14,187 nucleotides of DNA from contig JABJAS010000145.1 in assembly GCA_018666055.1 (NCBI GenBank), positions 1 to 14,187 of the forward strand, given 5' to 3'. The position numbers were made by a program, and so were the translations under genes. Under the pieces are notes generated by a model that made no database searches, had not been told where the DNA came from, and saw only the letters and a program-made list of their open reading frames with translations. This DNA is from Halieaceae bacterium. Lineage in GTDB: Bacteria; Pseudomonadota; Gammaproteobacteria; Pseudomonadales; Halieaceae. Of this stretch, positions 1 through 6,575 are shown in pieces. Every line of letters starts with the position of its first letter. The stretch's first letter is position 1.

Positions 1-558
1 CACCGGTTGAGGCGTCACCATTGCGTGACTGACGCCGGTGGCCAGTACGGTCGTATTAGGATCGAGGATGAGATCGCTATAGAGTTCGTCGTGAACGGTG
101 AAAGCGGGGAGGTGACTCAGCGCCGTATTTGGCTCGATCGTAATGGTGACCGGTTCGGGAGCCGGATGCCAACTTGAGCCCCACACCCAGCGGCCTCCCA
201 ACAATGACTGCCATTCCGGCCAGTCTGAAAAGCAAATGCTAGCGGTGTGTAATCCTAAGAGTGCGCCACCCCTCGTGAGATAATGTTGCAGGGCTGATCT
301 TGCCGTCAGGGAGGGTGTGAACGCCTCGGTATCGCGATAGGGATCATACTTCTCGCCGATCATTTCCCAACGGAGGGCATTGATGCTCAGAAGATCGACC
401 GGTGACTCAGCTAACCCGACAAGGCCTGCTTCTAGATCCCATTCGATGCGTGACTCAATGCCCAATGGCGCAAGGACAGTGGCCAGTGCCTCCGATGAGG
501 CGGCAAAGTCGTGAAAGATACCGCCCGCTAAAATCAGATGAGTCAGCGGTTTTTTCAT
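1..558 (-). CDS. ThuA-like domain protein, C-terminus cut by window edge
   Basis: The first 186 residues are present; the rest lies beyond the left edge. The reading shows an N-terminal strand ending in AGGIFHDF (residues 11-18), a central GGALLGLH (97-104) followed by the FSDWPEWQSLLGG segment, an SSWHP motif (128-132) and HDELY (156-160). This order of glycine-rich loop, GLH, S-x-H and DE-Y is typical of the ThuA-like family, a class-I glutamine-amidotransferase-like fold. The family name comes from trehalose utilisation, but many members sit in unrelated catabolic clusters and their reaction is mostly unknown, so I do not assign a substrate. No signal peptide is visible, so it is probably cytosolic. 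Its ATG overlaps the SDR stop codon (ATGA, 555-558), which suggests translational coupling at the end of the minus-strand operon. Confidence 0.82.
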   Translation of the reverse strand, partial: MKKPLTHLILAGGIFHDFAASSEALATVLAPLGIESRIEWDLEAGLVGLAESPVDLLSINALRWEMIGEKYDPYRDTEAFTPSLTARSALQHYLTRGGALLGLHTASICFSDWPEWQSLLGGRWVWGSSWHPAPEPVTITIEPNTALSHLPAFTVHDELYSDLILDPNTTVLATGVSHAMVTPQPV

Positions 559-1295
559 CCTCGGGGTAGGTGCGCCATGACGCTATTGGATACGCCGCCA
601 TCGATGACCAGCTGATGGCCATGGATATATTGTGCGTCTTCTGAGTCCAAAAACAATACTGCTTGGGCGATATCATTGGCGTCTCCCAATCTGCGTAACG
701 GGACGCCACCACCCCGAACCTCTCTGACCTTGGGATCCGCGTAAATCGGTTTTGACATGCCTGCATCGATAAATCCGGGTGCGATAGCGTTGACGCGAAT
801 GCCTCTAGGGCCCCATTCAATCGCCATCGCTTGGGTCATATTGGCCATCGCCGCTTTGGTGCCGCCATAGAGACCGACACCGGGCGCGGGATGAATGCCG
901 TTGATCGATGTAAAGTTAATGATGTGGCCGGAGCCGCGCGACATCATGCCCGGCGCGACCTCTCTTGCGCACAGGCAGCTCCCCAGCAGATTGATATTGA
1001 GCACGTCGATGTAGTCTTGAACAGATTGCTCCTCGAGCCCACCAAAGCGAACGACCCCTGCGTTGTTCACTAACAAGTCGGGCACCTGGCCAAACGCGGC
1101 AAAAGCGGCCTCTACTTGCTCGGGCGAGGAAACATCTGCCTCTATTCCGACGGCTCCCGATAGGGCAGCGGCGGCGCCCTCGACCCTGTCGGCGCCTAAA
1201 TCAATGATGCCCACCCGGTAGTGATTGTCAGTGAGTACCTTGGCGATATCGGCCCCGAGGCCTGCGGCTCCGCCTGTAACAATGGCTGTTTTCAC
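555..1295 (-). CDS. Short-chain dehydrogenase/reductase (SDR), probably NAD-dependent
   Basis: A 246-residue classical SDR, the normal length for a single Rossmann-fold oxidoreductase. The cofactor loop TGGAAGLG is at residues 7-14. Asp32 at the end of the second strand favours NAD(H) over NADP(H). NNAG is at 77-80, and the catalytic set is Asn102, Ser130, Tyr143 and Lys147 (Y-GGT-K), followed by the APGFIDAGM loop and a C-terminal LVIDGG strand. It should interconvert a secondary alcohol and a ketone in the cytosol, perhaps on a hydroxylated product of the upstream P450s (inference). The start is GTG, preceded by AGAGAGGG about 8 nt upstream. It lies 125 nt downstream of the amidohydrolase and overlaps the ThuA-like gene by 4 nt. 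Its substrate cannot be told from the sequence; names such as 3-oxoacyl-ACP reductase would be over-calls. Confidence 0.93.
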   Translation of the reverse strand: MKTAIVTGGAAGLGADIAKVLTDNHYRVGIIDLGADRVEGAAAALSGAVGIEADVSSPEQVEAAFAAFGQVPDLLVNNAGVVRFGGLEEQSVQDYIDVLNINLLGSCLCAREVAPGMMSRGSGHIINFTSINGIHPAPGVGLYGGTKAAMANMTQAMAIEWGPRGIRVNAIAPGFIDAGMSKPIYADPKVREVRGGGVPLRRLGDANDIAQAVLFLDSEDAQYIHGHQLVIDGGVSNSVMAHLPRG

Positions 1296-1342
1296 GTTGC
1301 GATCCCTCTCTTATTAATTTTTTGCCGGTACGCCTGCAAATA

Positions 1343-1360
1343 GCGCTGCCTCAGCAGCGC
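1343..1360. repeat. Perfect 7-bp inverted repeat (hairpin) between amidohydrolase and SDR genes
   Basis: GCGCTGC and its exact complement GCAGCGC flank a 4-nt loop (CTCA). The repeat lies in the 125-nt gap between the amidohydrolase stop and the SDR start, the only sizeable gap in the minus-strand train. Read on the minus strand, the hairpin is followed by TATTTGCAGG rather than a run of T, so it is a poor intrinsic terminator. It may attenuate, stabilise or process the transcript between the two gene groups. Confidence 0.5.
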
Positions 1361-1420
1361 AGATGAAGAAACAGCGCGAATGAATAACGCGACTGTACTG
1401 CGGATGTGGTGATGGGTTGT

Positions 1421-2773
1421 TTATCGTGCCAGCCCCATTGAATCGACCAGCTCTCGAGTCAGGACGCGCTCTGAGTATTCGCTGACGCGCCATCCCGGTA
1501 GCGCCCAGTTTTTGGGTAGGGGAGAGGTCAGGTCAACGAGCTTTCCGTCTTTCATGATGTGGCGGAACCGGTGTTGGTCTCCCAGCTGGGTGATCACTTT
1601 TTCGGGCTCTCCGTCGAATATCAACAAGTCAGCGAGATAGCCCGATTTGATGCAGCCCAGCTCTCCCTCTCGCTTCAGGGCGCGCGCGCCCTGTTCGGTT
1701 GCGCTGTTAATCGCCTGCAATGGCGTCATACCAAGATCTTCGACAAATACCTGCAGCTCACGGTAGTGCCAATCTCCATAGGGTGTCAGGCTAAAACCAC
1801 TTTCACTGCCGGTCAGTAATGGGACGCCCGCATCATAAGCAGCGCGGAGCGAGCCAACACTGTCGGTGATCTCTGCTCGAAAAACTTCTCTGAGACCCTC
1901 GTCGGAGCCAATGGCGGGGCCATAGTCGGCTAAGTTAGCTTGAAAGGTGAAGGTGGGTACCAAGGGCACTTTGCGATCGACAACGACCTTCAGTGCTTCG
2001 TCATCCATATAGGTTGCATGTAGGATCATGTCGAATCCAGCGAGTGCGGCGTCGCGCGTGCTGGCCGCATTGCGACAGTGGCCGACGACAGGGATGCCGA
2101 ACTGATGCGCGGTATCGCACACCAATTTGAGTTCATCGAGGGTCCAGGTGGAAATTTCACCTGGTTCCTTACCGGGCCGAATCGGTAAGCCGCTGACGTG
2201 AACCTTGATCCAGTCCACGCCAGTTTTAATCTGCTTGTGAATCTCTCGAACAATTTCATCGGGTGTGTGCACGATCCGCGCGTACCCACGCGTGCCCTCA
2301 TCCGGGAGCAAGCGGGTGGCGGTGCCGCCAACGCAGTTGATCAAGACATTGCCGCCTGTTGTCATGCGGGGCCCTTCGATCACGCCACCTTCGATGGCGT
2401 CACGCAGATCGACACCGACATCAAATACGCAGTCCGCATCAAAGAAGCTGGTAAAGCCGGCGCGCAATACCTTTTGGGCATTGACCCCGGCAACCAAGGC
2501 AGCCAGTCCATAACGACGATGGAAGAACAGCTCATCGTTACTGTTGGGCTGATCAAAGCTGATATGACAATGGCTGTCGATCAGTCCGGGCAGCACGCGA
2601 CAGCCGCTGGCATCAATTTCTGAGTGCGCGGCGTCGGCGGGAAGGTGCGTCGCTGCGTCGGTGCCAACGTGGACAATACGTGGGCCATGAACGAGAACAT
2701 CGCACTGGGTAGGCTCGCTCCCGGTGCCATCGATCACCAGCCCGTTTTTGATCAGGGTATAAGTGTTACTCAT
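1421..2773 (-). CDS. Metal-dependent amidohydrolase, imidazolonepropionase/prolidase-like subgroup
   Basis: A 450-residue amidohydrolase-superfamily enzyme (TIM barrel with a small composite beta domain), full length for the group. Metal-site features in order are HxH at His68 and His70 (LPGLIDSHCH), a presumed carboxylated lysine at Lys190 (DWIKVHVSG), His232 (VVGHC) and His252 (LHATY). The last barrel strand reads TGSESGF (321-327), so Glu324 stands where these enzymes normally carry the metal-binding or catalytic Asp. The C-terminal part (TPYGDWH, INSATEQGARAL, SGYLADLLIFDG) is also typical. It should hydrolyse an amide, lactam, lactone or related bond in the cytosol; the substrate is unknown. 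The start ATG has GAGGAG about 8 nt upstream and overlaps the FCD regulator stop by 4 nt. It is not a histidine-pathway HutI: no hut neighbours are present. Confidence 0.9.
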   Translation of the reverse strand: MSNTYTLIKNGLVIDGTGSEPTQCDVLVHGPRIVHVGTDAATHLPADAAHSEIDASGCRVLPGLIDSHCHISFDQPNSNDELFFHRRYGLAALVAGVNAQKVLRAGFTSFFDADCVFDVGVDLRDAIEGGVIEGPRMTTGGNVLINCVGGTATRLLPDEGTRGYARIVHTPDEIVREIHKQIKTGVDWIKVHVSGLPIRPGKEPGEISTWTLDELKLVCDTAHQFGIPVVGHCRNAASTRDAALAGFDMILHATYMDDEALKVVVDRKVPLVPTFTFQANLADYGPAIGSDEGLREVFRAEITDSVGSLRAAYDAGVPLLTGSESGFSLTPYGDWHYRELQVFVEDLGMTPLQAINSATEQGARALKREGELGCIKSGYLADLLIFDGEPEKVITQLGDQHRFRHIMKDGKLVDLTSPLPKNWALPGWRVSEYSERVLTRELVDSMGLAR

Positions 2774-3477
2774 ACGGAATACTCCTCATTGACTGCACGG
2801 GGGAGCCGCTCGCTCGGCTTCTTTTTGTTCAATGCGATAAAGCGCATGAGCGCATCTCCCTGCTCTAAGGTGTGACGTTGTAGGGCCTCTCTGGCGACCT
2901 CTGCGTCGCCTGCAACGATAGCGGAAATGATGGTGTCATGGTCGGCCTGATTTTTCGCCAGCCTGCCTGGCGTCATGACTTGAAAGCGGCGGTACGGGAG
3001 TACTCGCAGTGACAGCCAATCGGTTGCTTCGATCAATATTTTGTTGTGGCAGCCTCTGACGATACGGTGATGAAAACCGCTTCCCAGTTTTGCGTAATCA
3101 TTGGGATCTCCCTGGTTGCGTAAATTCTCGGCGGCTGACTCATGAATGGTCAGCAGGTGCTGCTTTTCAGCCGTGCTCATGCGCATCGTGCTGAGAAAGG
3201 CGGCAGATCCCTCAAGCTCCGAAAGCGCCTCGAACAGGTCCAATAGCGTGCCCGGGTCAAGCTCGCTCACCACCGCTCTTCGGTGCGCGGATTTAGATAT
3301 GAGGCCGGCTTGCACGAGCTGAGTGATCGCTTCACGAACGGGCGTTCGTGAGACACCAAATCGTGTTGCGAGGCGACCCTCTTCTAGTGGCGTGCCCGGG
3401 ATCAGGGAGCCGTTGAATATCTCGCTCTCGATAGCGAGACGAATCGTGTCAGCCTGCGTGGTCTCTCGTTCAGGCAA
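2770..3477 (-). CDS. GntR-family transcriptional regulator, FCD subfamily
   Basis: A 235-residue regulator. An N-terminal winged helix (about residues 8-72) contains the GntR signature with LATRFGVSRTPVREA as the recognition helix region (36-50). An all-helical FCD ligand-binding domain follows (about 78-215). Three expected FCD metal ligands, His136, His180 and His202, are present, but the Asp normally four residues before the first His is Gly132. FCD proteins usually bind organic-acid effectors and act as dimeric repressors of catabolic genes, so it probably controls this cluster through the palindromes at 5975-6070 (inference). I chose the TTG at 3477 because a perfect AGGAGG lies 6 nt upstream. 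An alternative TTG at 3510 lacks that support. It overlaps P450 B by 8 nt and the amidohydrolase by 4 nt, so it sits in the middle of the operon. Confidence 0.9.
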   Translation of the reverse strand: MPERETTQADTIRLAIESEIFNGSLIPGTPLEEGRLATRFGVSRTPVREAITQLVQAGLISKSAHRRAVVSELDPGTLLDLFEALSELEGSAAFLSTMRMSTAEKQHLLTIHESAAENLRNQGDPNDYAKLGSGFHHRIVRGCHNKILIEATDWLSLRVLPYRRFQVMTPGRLAKNQADHDTIISAIVAGDAEVAREALQRHTLEQGDALMRFIALNKKKPSERLPRAVNEEYSV

Positions 3478-4702
3478 GATGAGCCTCCTGCGCTGCTGAG
3501 GTATCTCCAATGAGCAGTCGATACTGACCCCAGTTTGGCCGTTCGGTGGCCGTATCAGCTACCGGTGGGTTGAGCGAATCTTGTCGCGCACGATGCTGTA
3601 ACAAGCTTTTAAGCAGGTTAGTTAGCGTGCCGTAATGAGGCGCTTGGCTCGCATCTTTTCCTTGCCCCAGACCGCCTGCGATGTCGCGCCCAAAACAGGT
3701 GTGAATACCGATGCCAAAGGTAAGCCCAAACGGAGGGATGCGATCAGCCACGACCCGATGAGGATTAAACCGTGCCGCGTCCTCGCCGAAAATGGCCGTT
3801 TCTAGATTGGCGGACATCAAGTCGATCAGCACGTTGTCATCAGCCTCAACATGAGTCCCGTCGGGAAGCGTAAAGGCTTCGCTCGCCTTTCTCCAGGCAA
3901 CGGGGCTCGCGGGATGGAGTCGAAGGCTTTCGTGAAGGCATTGTTGCAAAAAGGCATCGTCTATTTTGATTCGCTCAGCATCGCTTGGGTGTGTCTGGCA
4001 CCATTGTGTGATCTCGTGAAAGCTGTGAGTCAGCGCATTGGCTGAGCTGTGGGCGCCCGCTTGCATGAAAAAAGCGACCTCTCTCAGAATCATATCGTCA
4101 TCAAGGTCTTGTTTATCGCGATTGGCGAGCAGAACACTGAGAATGTCACGAGGCATGTCATCCTCAGCGGCGGCACCTGATTCAATATGCTCGAGGATCA
4201 ACTCCCTGCGCCGTTTTGAGGGGGTGAGAAAAGTTTGATCAAACTCCGCCAGTGCGGCCGAGACTTCCTCGCGCACGATGTCTTTGTCGCGCGTTGAATG
4301 GAACAAGGTGGCGCCTTCGCTGAATTTTCGGGTGAGTCGAACAAGCGTATCGGTCTCCTCTGGTGAGGCTTGCGTGCGATCGATGCCGGCGATATCAGCG
4401 CTCAAGTTAATGTTGACGCGAAAGCCAAATTCCGGGAGGTCGAGGTGTCCCTGTTGCAAGTAGGGGGCGAGCGTCCGAGACAACGTGTTGGGGTAGACTT
4501 CGCTCTCATAGTAGCGAGCAAAGTCGCGCCGAAAGAGCTTCCACTCGATCGCTCGGCGGCCGGTATGGGCTTCGCCGTGAAGGGTAAGTAGTACGCGTTC
4601 TAGTAAGACATCACACTCGCCATACATCGACTGCACCAGTCGACGATCGCAGAGCGCTGAAAAGGCATCTTGGTAACCGATGACGCGAGCAGGGGCTACC
4701 AT
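3470..4702 (-). CDS. Cytochrome P450 B, paralogue of the neighbouring P450
   Basis: A 410-residue soluble P450, no membrane anchor seen. Motifs in order: a C-helix-like HTGRR (46-50), I-helix AGAHSS (215-220), K-helix ExxR at Glu258-Arg261, and the haem-binding loop FGIGIHTCFG (329-338) with proximal Cys336. It is expected to be a haem-thiolate monooxygenase needing external electron donors; none is encoded here. In the I-helix the usual Asp/Glu-Thr pair is His218-Ser219. The B-helix region begins almost at the N-terminus, so it looks about 45 residues shorter there than typical bacterial P450s. The ATG at 4702 is preferred to the one at 4738 because it aligns with the paralogue's start and lies 4 nt past the paralogue's TAA stop. 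It has no good ribosome-binding site, consistent with translational coupling. The C-terminus overlaps the regulator gene by 8 nt. Confidence 0.9.
   Translation of the reverse strand: MVAPARVIGYQDAFSALCDRRLVQSMYGECDVLLERVLLTLHGEAHTGRRAIEWKLFRRDFARYYESEVYPNTLSRTLAPYLQQGHLDLPEFGFRVNINLSADIAGIDRTQASPEETDTLVRLTRKFSEGATLFHSTRDKDIVREEVSAALAEFDQTFLTPSKRRRELILEHIESGAAAEDDMPRDILSVLLANRDKQDLDDDMILREVAFFMQAGAHSSANALTHSFHEITQWCQTHPSDAERIKIDDAFLQQCLHESLRLHPASPVAWRKASEAFTLPDGTHVEADDNVLIDLMSANLETAIFGEDAARFNPHRVVADRIPPFGLTFGIGIHTCFGRDIAGGLGQGKDASQAPHYGTLTNLLKSLLQHRARQDSLNPPVADTATERPNWGQYRLLIGDTSAAQEAHLA
3484..3489 (-). promoter_or_regulatory. Perfect AGGAGG ribosome-binding site that decides the TTG start of the FCD regulator
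   Basis: AGGAGG on the minus strand is followed by a 6-nt spacer (CTCATC) and TTG at 3477. It lies inside the last codons of P450 B, so the regulator can be initiated independently of, or coupled to, termination of P450 B translation. Confidence 0.75.
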
Positions 4703-4706
4703 GGGT

Positions 4707-5909
4707 TTAAAACAACACCGGATAGGCAGCCCAGACATCTCGCTCTGAGGCAGCTATTTTTTCTGGCGGTTGATCGGGATTGGCGCGCATGCCTCTCTCA
4801 ATCAGCTCTTTGATAATGAGAGTGATGGTGCCGAACTGATGGTTGTCGGGCTGGGCTTCCTCGGTGTGACGTAAGACGGTGCCAGCGACTAAGTTCATGC
4901 CGAGGCAAACATGCATGCCGCCGCCAAAGGACATGCCTGCCGGACTAACCCTTCCCTCGATGGCGCGATGTGGGTTAAAGGCGGCTGCGTCGTCACCAAA
5001 CACACTGACATCGCGGTTTGCTGTTTGAAGGTCGATGACAACCTTGTCACCAGCAGGTACAACCTTTCCGTCAGACAGAGTAACTTCGGCCTCCGCGCGG
5101 CGCCATGCCTCGGGGCTCGAGGGGTGTAAGCGCATGCTTTCGAGCACAAATCGCTGCAATTGATGCGGCGCGGCAACGATCTCGGTCGGCGCAATATCGC
5201 GTTGCTGACACCAGGTAAGTAGTTCGTGGGTGGCGTGAACTAATGTATGCACTGAGGTATGGGACGCTGCTAGGTAATAAAAAGCGACCTCTCTGACCAT
5301 TAGCTCGTCAGGCATCGTTAATTCGGTGTCGTGCATTAACAGTATGGTCAAGATATCGCGGGGGAGGGCCTCGTCGGACAAGGTGCCATTGCGGTGTTGG
5401 TCAATAAGCTCAAGGCGCCTGGCGCGAGAGGGTAAAAAGAAGCGCTCCCGAAACTCAGTAATCGCGTCTCTGATTTCTTGGTAGATCGGCTCGCGATCCC
5501 CTTTGAATTGCCCGATTGTCGCCGCTTGCCCTAGCTGTATCAAAAGCCTGTGCTGTGCGTCGGCCTCTTCAACTGTTCCTTCGATACGATCAATGCCGGC
5601 AAATGACAGCGATAGGTGCACCATAATGCGATAGCCCAGCTCCTTGAGGTCAAGTGACTGCGCGGTCAGAAACTGGTCAAGCGTCTCGTTCAAGAGCTCG
5701 GGGAAAACGTCGTTTTCATACACCCGGAAAAAATTTCGCCTGAATAACTGGCTCTCTACGGAGCGCCGCTGTCGATGTTCATCCCCATGCAAAGTGACTA
5801 GCACCTTGTCCATTAAAATCTTGCCATCATCGTAGAGGGACTGTTTTAAGTCATTGAGGCGCAGCGCGTGCTCGACATCGTAATAGTGACTGACGCGATG
5901 AATTTCCAT
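4707..5909 (-). CDS. Cytochrome P450 A, first gene of the minus-strand operon
   Basis: A 400-residue soluble P450. A C-helix-like EHRQRR lies at 44-49, the I-helix motif is AASHTS (214-219), ExxR is Glu257-Arg260, and the haem loop FGGGMHVCLG (328-337) places the proximal cysteine at Cys335. It aligns without large gaps to P450 B from the first residues to the C-terminus (for example the LFRR-F blocks, both followed by AGIDR), so the two arose by tandem duplication. The shared His in the I-helix recalls the AGxHTS motif of CYP51, but nothing else indicates a sterol demethylase. I chose the ATG at 5909 because AGGAG lies 8 nt upstream and the homology with P450 B begins there; the 31 extra codons up to 6002 would run through the putative operators. 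No ferredoxin or ferredoxin reductase gene is in the window. Confidence 0.92.
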   Translation of the reverse strand: MEIHRVSHYYDVEHALRLNDLKQSLYDDGKILMDKVLVTLHGDEHRQRRSVESQLFRRNFFRVYENDVFPELLNETLDQFLTAQSLDLKELGYRIMVHLSLSFAGIDRIEGTVEEADAQHRLLIQLGQAATIGQFKGDREPIYQEIRDAITEFRERFFLPSRARRLELIDQHRNGTLSDEALPRDILTILLMHDTELTMPDELMVREVAFYYLAASHTSVHTLVHATHELLTWCQQRDIAPTEIVAAPHQLQRFVLESMRLHPSSPEAWRRAEAEVTLSDGKVVPAGDKVVIDLQTANRDVSVFGDDAAAFNPHRAIEGRVSPAGMSFGGGMHVCLGMNLVAGTVLRHTEEAQPDNHQFGTITLIIKELIERGMRANPDQPPEKIAASERDVWAAYPVLF

Positions 5910-5917
5910 GAGGTTTT

Positions 5918-5922
5918 CTCCT
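5918..5922 (-). promoter_or_regulatory. Ribosome-binding site fixing the start of P450 A
   Basis: AGGAG on the minus strand lies 8 nt before the ATG at 5909. No comparable site precedes the upstream in-frame start at 6002. Confidence 0.65.
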
Positions 5923-5974
5923 GGGGTTTGCGGCCGGGTGTGCCGGACTGATATCGCTAGACTCGGGTTGAGAG

Positions 5975-5982
5975 TGTATACA
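5975..5982. promoter_or_regulatory. Candidate FCD/GntR operator 1 (TGTATACA)
   Basis: A perfect 8-bp palindrome of the GT-A-T-AC form that GntR-family regulators commonly recognise. It lies 66-73 nt upstream of the P450 A start codon and coincides with a weak minus-strand -10-like TATACA. The centre is 21 bp (two helical turns) from the centre of the next inverted repeat, with an A8 tract between them. Binding by the FCD protein of this cluster is inferred. Confidence 0.45.
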
Positions 5983-5991
5983 GCAGAAAAA

Positions 5992-6007
5992 AAAGTGTAC
6001 ACACTTT
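5992..6007. promoter_or_regulatory. Candidate operator 2: 16-bp inverted repeat AAAGTGT-AC-ACACTTT
   Basis: Two exactly complementary 7-bp arms surround a 2-nt centre; the inner GTGTACAC (5995-6002) is itself a perfect palindrome. It lies in the divergent promoter region between P450 A and the molybdenum hydroxylase genes, about 83-98 nt upstream of the P450 A start and 98-113 nt upstream of the small-subunit start. It is the strongest symmetric element in this region and a likely repressor or activator site. Confidence 0.5.
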
Positions 6008-6048
6008 GTGAAATGGCATAAACGCGAAGCGATGGTGATTGGCCCGCT

Positions 6049-6078
6049 TTAACAATTTACACAGCAGTGTCATATTGT
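6049..6078 (+). promoter_or_regulatory. Candidate sigma70 promoter for the molybdenum hydroxylase operon
   Basis: TTAACA (6049-6054, 5 of 6 matches to the -35 consensus) and TATTGT (6073-6078, 4 of 6 to the -10) are separated by 18 bp and would start transcription about 20 nt before the small-subunit ATG. The inverted repeat ACAC-AGCA-GTGT (6059-6070) lies within the spacer, a position suited to repression. Both promoter and operator are predictions from pattern alone. Confidence 0.4.
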
Positions 6079-6104
6079 GAACAGAGCGACGCGGAGAGGG
6101 CGAT

Positions 6105-6575
6105 ATGAAGCTGATAGTGAATGGGGCAGAGGTCGATATTGCGAGTGACGGAGATACCCCTCTACTGTGGGTGTTGCGTGACGAACTTGATCTTGTTGGA
6201 ACTAAGTATGGCTGTGGCATGGCGCAATGCGGCGCGTGTACCGTCCACTTAGCAGGGCAGCCGATTCGTTCTTGTATCACGCCGGTCTCCGCAGCGGCGG
6301 GTAAGGCAGTCGAAACCATCGAGGGGCAAGCTGCTGGAGCCGATTTAACGGCGGTGCAGCGCGCTTGGCTGGAGACAGATGTGGCGCAATGTGGTTACTG
6401 CCAATCAGGTCAGATTATGGTGGCCACTGCGTTGTTAAAGGAGAACCCTGCGCCGACAGATGAGCAGATCGATACTGCTATGGCGGGCAATGTGTGTCGA
6501 TGCGGCACGTATCCGCGTATTCGCAAAGCCGTGCATTTGGCGGCCAAGCTAATCGCAACGGAGGCGGCGGTATGA
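6105..6575 (+). CDS. Molybdenum hydroxylase small subunit, 2x[2Fe-2S] (isoquinoline 1-oxidoreductase alpha type)
   Basis: A 156-residue electron-transfer subunit with the full cysteine pattern of the xanthine-oxidase superfamily. The N-terminal plant-type ferredoxin domain has Cys37, Cys42, Cys45 and Cys57 ([10 protein letters not shown]). The C-terminal helical domain has Cys96, Cys99, Cys131 and Cys133 (QCGYC, CRCG). It passes electrons from the molybdopterin site in the partner encoded just downstream to an external acceptor. Length and the [14 protein letters not shown] ending fit two-subunit enzymes such as isoquinoline 1-oxidoreductase and related aldehyde dehydrogenases; there is no FAD subunit gene. 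It carries no signal peptide and probably reaches the periplasm bound to its Tat-exported partner (known for such complexes, inferred here). GGAGAGGG precedes the ATG. The stop overlaps the next start (ATGA). Confidence 0.95.
   Translation: MKLIVNGAEVDIASDGDTPLLWVLRDELDLVGTKYGCGMAQCGACTVHLAGQPIRSCITPVSAAAGKAVETIEGQAAGADLTAVQRAWLETDVAQCGYCQSGQIMVATALLKENPAPTDEQIDTAMAGNVCRCGTYPRIRKAVHLAAKLIATEAAV

Noticed and set aside
1..558. Naming the left-edge gene as a trehalose-utilisation enzyme
   Set aside because: Only the fold family is supported; no trehalose or sugar genes are nearby.
1343..1360. Hairpin considered as an intrinsic terminator for the amidohydrolase
   Set aside because: No T run follows on the minus strand, so termination is not supported; it is listed only as an inverted repeat.
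3470..5909. Calling the P450s sterol 14-alpha-demethylases because of the AGxHTS-like motif
   Set aside because: The short N-terminus, soluble character and catabolic context do not fit, and one shared motif is not enough.
5910..6002. Upstream in-frame extension of P450 A by 31 residues
   Set aside because: It has no ribosome-binding site, would overlap the palindromes at 5975-6007, and does not align with P450 B, whereas the ATG at 5909 has AGGAG and begins the homology.
6494..6571. Upstream in-frame start of the molybdenum large subunit
   Set aside because: It would place 26 residues before the Tat signal and overlap the small-subunit coding region by 82 nt. The ATG at 6572 has GGAGG and the common 4-nt overlap.
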